A stretch of DNA of 16,110 nucleotides from Chloroflexota bacterium. Its GTDB lineage: Bacteria > Chloroflexota > Dehalococcoidia > Lucifugimonadales > JACPCL1. A program made the position numbers and the translations under genes. Under the pieces are notes generated by a model. That model was not told the origin of the DNA. It made no database searches and was given only the letters and a program-made list of their open reading frames with translations. Of this stretch, positions 6,839-13,861 are shown in pieces (the stretch's first letter is position 1; each line of letters opens with the position of its first letter). The stretch lies in contig JACQUI010000169.1 of assembly GCA_016210395.1 (NCBI GenBank), positions 1 through 16,110 of the forward strand, given 5' to 3'.

Positions 6839-7558
6839 TTAGGGACGCGCGGAGCGATCGTGGTCAGGGACGGCAAGGAGGCCGTGGATGTCAGCCGCAA
6901 CCTGGTCGGGCTGGAACACACCCTGGTAGATGGCGCGCTTCTGGCCCTGGGCGTCAAGCAAATGCGTCTTGTAGCTGTGGTAGACCACCACGTCCTTCAG
7001 ATGTGCCTGCTCTTCGCGGTACACGCCGTAGCCGTCCCAGGCTGCCTGCAAGGACGCCATGTCGCCGCTCAGGAAAAGCCACCTGCCGCCTTTGGCAGAA
7101 GTGTACTCCCTCAGATGCTCAGGAGTATCGTGATCGGGGTCTGTGGTGATGAGCACCAGGCTGAGCCTGCCCTGGTCAATGGCATCGGAGAACCGCCGCT
7201 GCAAGTCCTGGTAATAGGCGGTGATCAGGGGACACGCCTCCGGGCAGTTGGTGTAGAGAAAGCTCACCAGCACTACCTGCCCGCTGAGGTCGCCTAGGCT
7301 CACAGCCTCTCCATTCTGGCCCACCAGGACAAAGGGAAACGCCGGCGCGGGTGGCGCAACCTCTTCTCTGGTAACGACACGCAACCCCGACACCTCCGGG
7401 TGCGCGATTGCGGGCGACTGCTGATGCGTAGCGTGAGCAGACGCCTCGGGCGACTCCTGCGCCGTAACCCACGCAACGCCCGCCATCACGGCTATTGCCA
7501 GGACTGCTCCCGCCGCAAGGCCAAGGCCTATCCGCCTCTTCACTGTTGCGCCAATCAT
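6839..7558 (-). CDS. SCO1/SenC/PrrC-family copper chaperone
   Basis: This 239-aa protein is an extracytoplasmic thioredoxin-fold copper chaperone/thiol reductase that supplies or reduces copper sites such as CuA. An uncleaved or cleavable membrane segment spans about residues 11-32, followed by an Ala/His-rich linker and the fold from about 70. TNCPEACP (103-110) carries the copper/redox pair Cys105 and Cys109, and VVYHSYKTHLLD (191-202) supplies the third ligand, probably His194. The ATG at 7558 is preferred over one at 7609, because it begins the signal segment directly and leaves 28 bp after the permease gene. As the last gene of the nos operon it most likely metallates CuA of NosZ or of the separate CuA protein. 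Confidence 0.92.
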   Translation of the reverse strand: MIGATVKRRIGLGLAAGAVLAIAVMAGVAWVTAQESPEASAHATHQQSPAIAHPEVSGLRVVTREEVAPPAPAFPFVLVGQNGEAVSLGDLSGQVVLVSFLYTNCPEACPLITAYYQDLQRRFSDAIDQGRLSLVLITTDPDHDTPEHLREYTSAKGGRWLFLSGDMASLQAAWDGYGVYREEQAHLKDVVVYHSYKTHLLDAQGQKRAIYQGVFQPDQVAADIHGLLAVPDHDRSARP

Positions 7559-7586
7559 GGGACCATTCCCCTCATTGCACCCGCAT

Positions 7587-8918
7587 CTACAGGAAGGCCA
7601 CGCCGGCAATGAATCCTACCACCGCTACGGTGACGCCCAGCAGCGCCACCATCCGCATGTTCGCCAGCGCGCCCCCAAGAAGCATCAGGCAGGGCAAACT
7701 GACCGGCGGCAGCACCACAAGCAAGGTCGCAGCAGGCCCGTTGAACCCCGCCTGCAGCATCTGCTGCGCCATAGGAATCTCGGACCAGGTGGACACCATG
7801 AACACCGTGCCCGCCACCGCTGCGATGCCAACGCTTGCCAGGTTGTTGCCGAAGGCAGCCGGCAATACCTGCACCAGCGCAGAAGTGATCATGCCGAGTA
7901 CGAACAGCGTCGGCACCAGGAGCACGGCGATCCTCCGGCTCACCGACAGCCACGAGCCGATGAACGCCGCCGGCGTGTCCATGCGCCGGTCCTTCACCAG
8001 CTCGTCCACCTGGAAGAGCCGGCAGTAGCCGTTCATCAGGCGCATCATGGCCATGCCCACCGGGCCGCGCGGCGTCCAGCCCGATCCCTCCCACCGGCTG
8101 GCGACCCAGGCGACTCCAAAAGTCACAGGCAACGTGAGCAGGAGGCCGGCGGCTACCCTGAGGATGGCGTAGGGCGCGGGCAGCAGAAGGGCCGCCAGGA
8201 CCAGGGCGGTAAGGTTCAGCATGGGCGAACCCACAACGAATGCCAGCAAGAACTGCTTGGACGCTCCCTGGCGCGCCAGGGAAGGCGAGATCACGGAGGC
8301 GCAGCAAGAGCAAAAGGGCTGCGGTAGCGCGAATGCAGCGCCAAAGAGGCTGCCGCCCAGGCCGGTCCTGGCGAACATGGGCTTCAGGTAGCGGGGCAGC
8401 ACGGTGAGGGCCAGGCCCGCCAGCATGACCCCCAGAAAGGTGGCGTGCCACACCGTGAGCTGGTAGCTTACCGCCAGGGCCAGCGGCTTCAGCCAGCCGG
8501 TGACGCCGTAGGCGTTCAGCCAGCTTACGCCTACCTTCCCTGCTTCGGCAGCCCGGGCTGCGGCAACTCCCCGGTATGTGAACGCGTCAATAATGAACAT
8601 ACCGAAGATGATGAAGGTGAGCCACTTGACGTACCCCTCCAGACGGGGCGTGGCTATCTTGCCTTCCTGGGACTTCAAACTCCGATAGAACACCACGATG
8701 CCCAGGATTCCCGCAGTGGCCATGGCAAGATGCCAGGGGCCAAGCGAGAAGTAGGGGGTCTTCCAGGCATAGGCGGGGAAAAGGAATGCCCGCCGCGCGT
8801 CCACAAGGGTCAGCAGCATCAGCCCCAGCGAAGCCACCAGGGCGGCTAGCTTCCACTGATAGCTAGCAGGCGTCCGCGAAAACTCCTGAGTCCTACCGAT
8901 TGCAGGATTGGCTTGCAA
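7587..8918 (-). CDS. Multi-spanning permease of the PF03773 (ArsP-like/YraQ) type
   Basis: This 443-aa integral membrane protein has about ten hydrophobic segments. The core motif LPQPFCSCCASVISPSLARQ (198-217), followed by GASKQFLLAFVVGSPMLN, is the hallmark of PF03773 permeases (ArsP/UPF0718), which move substrates such as organoarsenicals or unknown metals through a conserved Cys-containing loop. Here the loop has three cysteines (203, 205, 206), suited to soft metals. The start is a TTG behind AAGGAGG with a 5-nt spacer. It lies 30 bp after the CcdA-like gene and 28 bp before the SCO gene. Copper or thiol transport for NosZ maturation is inferred from context, not shown by sequence. Confidence 0.8.
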   Translation of the reverse strand: MQANPAIGRTQEFSRTPASYQWKLAALVASLGLMLLTLVDARRAFLFPAYAWKTPYFSLGPWHLAMATAGILGIVVFYRSLKSQEGKIATPRLEGYVKWLTFIIFGMFIIDAFTYRGVAAARAAEAGKVGVSWLNAYGVTGWLKPLALAVSYQLTVWHATFLGVMLAGLALTVLPRYLKPMFARTGLGGSLFGAAFALPQPFCSCCASVISPSLARQGASKQFLLAFVVGSPMLNLTALVLAALLLPAPYAILRVAAGLLLTLPVTFGVAWVASRWEGSGWTPRGPVGMAMMRLMNGYCRLFQVDELVKDRRMDTPAAFIGSWLSVSRRIAVLLVPTLFVLGMITSALVQVLPAAFGNNLASVGIAAVAGTVFMVSTWSEIPMAQQMLQAGFNGPAATLLVVLPPVSLPCLMLLGGALANMRMVALLGVTVAVVGFIAGVAFL

Positions 8919-8948
8919 GGTCGCCTCCTTCGAGCTTCCCTGGGATAA

Positions 8949-10334
8949 CTAGCTAAGCCATTGCAATGGCTTCAGGACCAGCCGCGCCGGCGTTGAGATT
9001 GCGTTGGCCACAGTTTCCGGGCTGAACACTAGCAGAATGCCCATGGCCACCAGCAACAGCGCGCTGGCTACCAGCAACGCGTTCCGCAGGCGCATCGAGG
9101 CGTTCATCAGGAACTCGCCCCAGCCGACGGCCACGAAGAAGAACGGCACTGCGCACACCAGCAGGTACACCGCTATGACCACGATGGCCCAGGCCGGGCT
9201 GCTCAGCCCCGCATACACCAGCAGCGGCAGCAAGATTGCAGTCGTGAGCGTCGGCGCGCCGGCAACCGAGCAGACCATGGCAAGCGACGCGCCCATGGCC
9301 GACGAAGTGCGAGGGCTCAGGCCGGCCTCCGCCGCGCCTGATCGCCGCCCTGCGAACCCCGGCGCCACCCTACCCACAACGCCCCAGACCTTGCCTTCAA
9401 CCCATGCGCCCTGCGCCGTGCCCCGTACCAGCAGCGCTCCGATGCCCAGCAAGACCAGACCCCCAAGGAGCTCCATCGGCCGCAGGTCTGAGGTCTGGAG
9501 ATCGAACACGTTCACAGCCACCGCGATGGCTATGTAGAGTACTACTAATGCCGCCAAATAGGAAAGGGTTTGCTTGACCAGCCGCGACCGCACCTTTGCC
9601 GCCGCCTCTTTCCCGGCAAGGCTTGCCACCGTCCCGGTTGTAAGGGAACCCAGCGTGAGGGAACCCACCAGGCATGGAGTGCAGGCGAACAGCAAGGCCG
9701 CCATGGCCGCCCCAATGGTCATGAGCACCTGGGCAATAGGCATCTCCAGGTCTCCCGAAACTCCAGGCAAGGGGTAGTTGAAGGTCAGCGTGCGGTTGTC
9801 TCCGGGGCCTTCGACGCCATTGACCAGCACCTCAAGCTGGCCTTCGCTCCGCTCGAAAATGGGCTGGCCCTGCATGTCATACCGGGGGAAGAAGGTCAGA
9901 TACGTGTTGTGGTGAGTGGCCAGCGCCACCGGCCTGTCCGAAGCGGGGTACAGCACCCCATCCACCTTCAGGAACACCTTCCCGTCCAGAGAAAGGCCTC
10001 GAACCGCGCCGGCGTGAGCCGTCGCCGCCAGGACAAACGCCTGGGACATGCGCATGCGCGGCTCGATCTCCTCCCAAATGCCCAGGCGCTCTGCGTACGC
10101 CCTGTTTGCCAGGGTTGCGGTCAGGTGGATGTCGCACCCGCGCTGGGCGCACGTGGCATCGTTTGCGCTGATGGTGCCGCCGCGCGGACCCAGGTCAAGG
10201 CCATCGCCAAAGCGGTACCCCACCAGCAGGAGCACCAACACGGCCAGGCCGCCAAGGGCCAGTTTCGCAAGCGGGTGTCCCAGGGCTGCGCCTGCGCGGG
10301 GCAACGGCGCAGCAACTCTATCGAGCAGTTGCAT
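8949..10334 (-). CDS. CcdA/DsbD-like membrane protein with extracytoplasmic N-terminal domain
   Basis: This 461-aa protein has an N-terminal anchor (about 25-41), an extracytoplasmic domain (about 45-195, with Cys62/Cys67 and a HHNTYLTFFPRYDMQG segment), and then six or so membrane helices. ACTPCLVGSLTLGS (217-230) and MVCSVAGAPTLTTA (353-366) sit in two helices, matching the paired cysteines by which CcdA/DsbD carry reducing power across the membrane. The first helix unusually has a CxxC pair (218, 221). The start overlaps the previous gene by 17 bp, with GGGAGG upstream. Its likely role is keeping SCO or CuA cysteines reduced. The N-terminal domain is unfamiliar to me. Confidence 0.75.
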   Translation of the reverse strand: MQLLDRVAAPLPRAGAALGHPLAKLALGGLAVLVLLLVGYRFGDGLDLGPRGGTISANDATCAQRGCDIHLTATLANRAYAERLGIWEEIEPRMRMSQAFVLAATAHAGAVRGLSLDGKVFLKVDGVLYPASDRPVALATHHNTYLTFFPRYDMQGQPIFERSEGQLEVLVNGVEGPGDNRTLTFNYPLPGVSGDLEMPIAQVLMTIGAAMAALLFACTPCLVGSLTLGSLTTGTVASLAGKEAAAKVRSRLVKQTLSYLAALVVLYIAIAVAVNVFDLQTSDLRPMELLGGLVLLGIGALLVRGTAQGAWVEGKVWGVVGRVAPGFAGRRSGAAEAGLSPRTSSAMGASLAMVCSVAGAPTLTTAILLPLLVYAGLSSPAWAIVVIAVYLLVCAVPFFFVAVGWGEFLMNASMRLRNALLVASALLLVAMGILLVFSPETVANAISTPARLVLKPLQWLS

Positions 10335-10938
10335 AGCGATCCTCCCTCACCACCACAGCGGTCTCTTTCCTGGCAAACCATCTGGGACGCGGTGCTCCGG
10401 CGCTGCGCCAGGCGTTGAACACCAGCAGGGCCGCGCCCAGCACAAAAAGGAAGGTTCCGACGTCCGGATAGTGGTAGGTCTTGATCTTCCCGAGGGTGAG
10501 CACACCCACCACCGGAGGAGTGAAGGCGTCAAAGTACCTCAAGGGGCGCTGCGGGTCCAGGTTGTGGCCGAACAAGTACAGGCTGTACTGGCCCCAGGCC
10601 ATGACCGCTGTCATCAGCACCCACGGAAGGACCGCGGCAGTCCGGGCCAGCCGCCTGGTCAGTCCCACGGCCACCGCCAGGGCGCACAGGGCTACGACTG
10701 AGAGCGAGAAGAGAGGGAAGAAAACACCGGGGATGGGCGGCGGCATGTGCACGCCCACCAACCGTCCCACTATGTTCCACTCCACTATGTCGCCCTGGTA
10801 TTTGAAGGCGTACATGTGAAGGGACAGAGGTTGCCCAGGGTACGCGGGCGCTTCCATCCTTGCCGTCCAGAATGGAAAGGCCAGAGAGGCCAGCATCAGC
10901 GCCGCCGCTGCCAGGGGAAGAATCCGTCCCGCTTTCAT
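10318..10938 (-). CDS. Small integral membrane protein of a nos-cluster type
   Basis: This 206-aa protein has about four or five membrane segments (8-25, 70-92, 100-122, 142-150 region, 160-177). The loop after the first helix, MEAPAYPGQPLSLHMYAFKY to WNIVGRLVGVHMPPPIPG, has the YPGxxL...GDIxxxN...VGxHM pattern I associate with small membrane proteins encoded near NosZ accessory genes, which usually read LNHYIGM at this place. His and Met residues in the loop could bind copper. A good site (GAAGGAG, 7-nt spacer) precedes the ATG. The gene directly follows nosZ, as NosB does in Wolinella-type clusters, but equivalence is unproven. It overlaps the next gene by 17 bp. Confidence 0.65.
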   Translation of the reverse strand: MKAGRILPLAAAALMLASLAFPFWTARMEAPAYPGQPLSLHMYAFKYQGDIVEWNIVGRLVGVHMPPPIPGVFFPLFSLSVVALCALAVAVGLTRRLARTAAVLPWVLMTAVMAWGQYSLYLFGHNLDPQRPLRYFDAFTPPVVGVLTLGKIKTYHYPDVGTFLFVLGAALLVFNAWRSAGAPRPRWFARKETAVVVREDRYATAR

Positions 10939-10970
10939 TGTCGCTCTCCTTCAAATTGAGCGTCGCCGGG

Positions 10971-11001
10971 TGTAGGGGCGGGTTTGAAACCCGCCCCTAC
11001 A
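10971..11001. repeat. 31-bp near-perfect palindrome between nosZ and the next gene
   Basis: The arms TGTAGGGGCGGGTTT (10971-10985) and AAACCCGCCCCTACA (10987-11001) are perfectly complementary around a single G. It begins 18 bp after the nosZ stop. No T-run follows, so partial read-through into downstream genes is expected. It could be an RNA-stabilising 3' structure for nosZ mRNA, or an interspersed palindromic repeat that landed in the operon. Confidence 0.75.
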
Positions 11002-11019
11002 GAATGTAAGGCGTAGCTC

Positions 11020-12975
11020 TTAGGCGCTGGGCAGCTTGGTTTCCTTGTCGGGAGTCCATTCGCTCTGCGGGATAACCACCATGCGCCCCCGCATCTCCAT
11101 GTGCAGCTCGCTGCAGAACCAGATGCAGTAGTACCAGTGGACGCCTGCCTTGTCAGCCACGAACTCGATGTCCCGCACTTCGCCGGGGTCGAGCGAAACC
11201 GACACGTTGTAGGAGTCCAGGGCAAAACCGTGGGAGATGTCCATAGCCGTCTCGCCGCTGATGAGCTTCGCCTTGACCATCCAGCCCTGGGGTACGGTGA
11301 GGATGCCGGGGGTGAAGAACGACCGCACGACGGACATGGTCACTCTGACCTCTTTGGCAGCATAGTCGTACTCCACCGAGGGCTGCTGACCTACGGCCGC
11401 CGCGGCCTCGCTGTAGGAGTGTTTGGTCTTGCCCTGTATGAGGGATACGGGGATGGCCTGAGAGTAGTGAGTCTCCGGCCCCAGGGGCATCTGGTCTACC
11501 AGCTTGGCAGGCGTCTGCCCAATAGTGAACAGCTCGTGGTTCTCACTCTCCAGGGGACCGTGGTTCAGAAAGGTGTCCTTGGTCAGCTTGTTCATGGAGA
11601 TGATGTACTTGCCATACGGCTTGGCCGTATCTCCGCCCGGCACCACCAGGTGGCCTACACTGTAGTGAGCGGGTAGGACGTCCACAACCTTCCATACCTT
11701 ATCCTGCTGGCCGTGGAGCTTCACGTAAGGGCCGCCCAGGGCGACCTTTTTGATGTCCGAGTCCACGAAGAAACCCACGTAGGCATAGCCTTTGTCATCG
11801 AACTCGATGTGGGTTGGGCCCATGCCCAGGTCCATGGTGGCAGCCCGGACGAAGTCGGGATCAAGGATCTTCACGCCGAACTCCTCACCGATGACCTTCT
11901 GGTCTTTGATGGCCAGCAGCACCTTTTCAATGTCTACCGCCGCTATCAGGGTGGTAGCCTTGCCGCTGGTGAGGAAGTACTTGCCGGTAGGGGAAATATC
12001 TAACCCGTGCGGGTTCAAGGGAATGGGGGTGACGTACACCTCCACGTCCTTCCAGGAGACCACGGGCACGTCGGGGGCCTGCTCAGTTGTGACGTACTTC
12101 TTGTCCGCAATCGCCTTCTCGATGCTGGCCAGGTTCCAGAAGAAGAGGTAGTCCTGGTCCCGCTGGAACATGCCCACGGCATCGGTAGCGCGCTCTGTGT
12201 TGTAGGCGGTGGTCATGAGCCAGCCGGAGCTATCGCCCCAACCGATGCGGGCCATGTCGAACTGCCAGGGCCCCCACACCTGCCACCCATTGCTCATGGT
12301 GCCGTCGTCAGCAATGCGAATACCCGCTACGCCCGCGACATACGGCCCTTTGATGGGGTCTATGGCCAGTCCTAGATGATCGCGGATGGCCTTTTCGGGG
12401 TATTGCTCGTGCTCGAAGTTCTGTACTGCCAGCTTCGTGTCAGGCCCCACGTTGAAGCCGTGAACGCCGCCCGTGGTATTGGGGATCCACAGGATCTGGC
12501 CGGTGCGGAAGGTGTCCAGGTCAACGCGGCCGATGCGGGCGTGTTGCTTATCGTTCACGAACACCCAACGGCCGTCGTAGACGCCGTTGGTCTTGCTTGC
12601 CGATGGGTGATGGGTGTCGCCCCGGGTGATGAGCTCGCCCGTCCAGGGGTTCGTGAGCATTTGGCGTATCTTCGGGTCCTCAGCCACCCAGCCCCAGGCC
12701 TGGTCTTCCACGAAAATGGGGATCTCAGAGAGGTACTTCATGGAAGGAACGCCGTAGACGTACATGCCGCCCTGCTGCCCACCGCTGGCGAAAACGTAGA
12801 ACTCTTCGGTCTGCTTATAGAATTGGTTGGGCATTGGATAGGGCCGCTGGTACTGGCTGGGAGAAGTGGCGGCTCCCTGCACCACAGGCCCCAGCAGGAA
12901 CCCGAACACGACGGTGCCTGCCAGGAGACCCAGCAGGAGGGCGGCCACGAGTTTGGGGGAAATCAGTGCTTTCAT
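11020..12975 (-). CDS. nosZ: Nitrous oxide reductase, Sec-exported (clade II-like)
   Basis: NosZ reduces N2O to N2 at a Cu4S centre (CuZ) in a seven-bladed propeller, receiving electrons through CuA in a C-terminal cupredoxin domain, outside the membrane. The 651 aa carry all CuZ ligands: DTHHP (His122, His123), GGVHG (His172), NPHG (His323), GPTH (His389), SVGH (His442) and PETH (His503). The CuA domain has SHGF (His582) and CIWFCSELHMEM (Cys617, Trp619, Cys621, His625, Met628). The N-terminus is a hydrophobic Sec signal or anchor without twin arginines, as in clade II. The ATG at 12975 has AGGAGG seven bases upstream, 16 bp after the CuA protein stop. No nosDFYL lies in the window. Confidence 0.97.
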   Translation of the reverse strand: MKALISPKLVAALLLGLLAGTVVFGFLLGPVVQGAATSPSQYQRPYPMPNQFYKQTEEFYVFASGGQQGGMYVYGVPSMKYLSEIPIFVEDQAWGWVAEDPKIRQMLTNPWTGELITRGDTHHPSASKTNGVYDGRWVFVNDKQHARIGRVDLDTFRTGQILWIPNTTGGVHGFNVGPDTKLAVQNFEHEQYPEKAIRDHLGLAIDPIKGPYVAGVAGIRIADDGTMSNGWQVWGPWQFDMARIGWGDSSGWLMTTAYNTERATDAVGMFQRDQDYLFFWNLASIEKAIADKKYVTTEQAPDVPVVSWKDVEVYVTPIPLNPHGLDISPTGKYFLTSGKATTLIAAVDIEKVLLAIKDQKVIGEEFGVKILDPDFVRAATMDLGMGPTHIEFDDKGYAYVGFFVDSDIKKVALGGPYVKLHGQQDKVWKVVDVLPAHYSVGHLVVPGGDTAKPYGKYIISMNKLTKDTFLNHGPLESENHELFTIGQTPAKLVDQMPLGPETHYSQAIPVSLIQGKTKHSYSEAAAAVGQQPSVEYDYAAKEVRVTMSVVRSFFTPGILTVPQGWMVKAKLISGETAMDISHGFALDSYNVSVSLDPGEVRDIEFVADKAGVHWYYCIWFCSELHMEMRGRMVVIPQSEWTPDKETKLPSA

Positions 12976-12991
12976 GTGGTAGCCTCCTGTG

Positions 12992-13525
12992 CTACTCCTC
13001 GACAATGAGTTTGCCTTGCATCAAATAGTGGCTGGGATGGCAAAAGACCACGCACTCAAAGCCGAACTCCCCGGCCACCGATGCTTTGAACGTGACATCC
13101 TTGGTGACGCCCTTGCGGATGCCTGTAACCCAGATGTCGTACGGCCCCAGGAGTTGGAACCCGTGGCCGCTGAACTCCTTCAGCCCAACCGCCTCATCCA
13201 CCCCCGGCATATCGGCCAGGCCGTCATCTATGGCGGTCAGGCGCAACCGCACCACCTGGTCCTTCTTCACCCTGACCTCTTTGGGCATGAAGGCCGGCCG
13301 GACAAGGGTGATGTCCACTGTCACGTCCGGCTCGCCCAGCTCGGCCCCAGAGAAAACGTTGATAGACTGCTCCTCGTACGTGCCCGGAGCCCGCTTCAGG
13401 CCCTGGACATACTCTTCAGAAGAAGCTACGGCCCCCGGGGTTGGTTTGCCGTCTCTCAGCACGGCAAAAGCGCCAACCCCCACCACCAGCACAGCCAATA
13501 AGAGCGCTGCAAGCCAGGATCTCAC
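12992..13525 (-). CDS. Membrane-anchored CuA cupredoxin (COX2-like)
   Basis: This 177-aa protein has one N-terminal membrane segment (3-23), a linker and a cupredoxin domain (about 65-177). The motif GHGFQ (His121) and CVVFCHPSHYLM (Cys158, Cys162, His166, Met169) gives a complete binuclear CuA site as in cytochrome c oxidase subunit II, but the protein lacks COX2's second membrane helix and no other oxidase gene is nearby. The GTG at 13525 is chosen because AAAGGAGG lies six bases upstream and translation then starts directly at the membrane segment; an ATG at 13573 would add 16 polar residues. As the first gene of the nos operon it is most likely the electron donor to NosZ. Confidence 0.9.
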   Translation of the reverse strand: MRSWLAALLLAVLVVGVGAFAVLRDGKPTPGAVASSEEYVQGLKRAPGTYEEQSINVFSGAELGEPDVTVDITLVRPAFMPKEVRVKKDQVVRLRLTAIDDGLADMPGVDEAVGLKEFSGHGFQLLGPYDIWVTGIRKGVTKDVTFKASVAGEFGFECVVFCHPSHYLMQGKLIVEE

Positions 13526-13626
13526 GCGCTGCCTCCTTTCGTGCTTCCAGGTGCTTGGTAAGGAATCCGCCATTACGCCCTACGTGGAAACCGCCGCAAA
13601 CAGCGGCGCTGGTCCATCCACAGAGA

Positions 13627-13683
13627 AGTGTAGTGGCAGGCCACGGGCAAATCCCTACCCACCTGGGTAGTCTTGCGGTAGGG
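13627..13683 (-). promoter_or_regulatory. Candidate nos operon promoter with palindromic activator site
   Basis: CTACCCACCTGGGTAG (13655-13670) is a perfect palindrome with 7-bp arms and a 2-bp centre, geometrically like sites bound by NarL-family dimers. An outer pair, CCCTACC (13653-13659) and GGTAGGG (13677-13683), overlaps it. On the - strand TACACT (13632-13627) could be a -10, which would place the palindrome's centre near -42, the class II activator position. The -35 is poor, as expected for an activated promoter. The leader also contains a CGCCGC/GCGGCG hairpin near 13591-13607. Confidence 0.5.
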
Positions 13684-13737
13684 GCCAGGGCAAAAGCAGA
13701 ACGTTACGAAGAGGCTAATGAGTGGCGTGCAGGGTGC

Positions 13738-13791
13738 GCAGCCCTCCAAGGGCTGCTCGGAGAAGCATCCATCGCCTGCGGGCGATGGATG
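13738..13791 (-). terminator. Tandem hairpins after the response regulator gene
   Basis: CATCCATCGCC (13766-13776) and GGCGATGGATG (13781-13791) form a perfect 11-bp stem with a 4-nt loop. GCAGCCC (13738-13744) and GGGCTGC (13750-13756) form a second 7-bp stem just beyond. They lie 70-125 bp after the regulator stop and before the nos operator, so they probably separate the two transcription units. T-tracts are weak (CTTCTCC). Confidence 0.55.
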
Positions 13792-13861
13792 AGAGGATTG
13801 AGGTCTGAAGCTGCGCCGTGGATGGCAGGAGCGGGCCCAGGCGTGCAGCAAGCGCCAGCGA

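Noticed and set aside
12376..13008. Open frame of 210 codons on the + strand opposite nosZ
   Set aside because: It is the complement of conserved NosZ coding sequence, with no family resemblance and no ribosome site.
12992..13525. Cytochrome c oxidase subunit II as such
   Set aside because: It has one membrane helix rather than two and no subunit I or III nearby; the nos operon context favours a dedicated electron carrier.
13526..13860. FNR/CRP-type box or DosR consensus in front of the nos operon
   Set aside because: I searched by eye for TTGAT-N4-ATCAA, TGTGA-N6-TCACA and the DosR GGGAC-type box and found no acceptable match.
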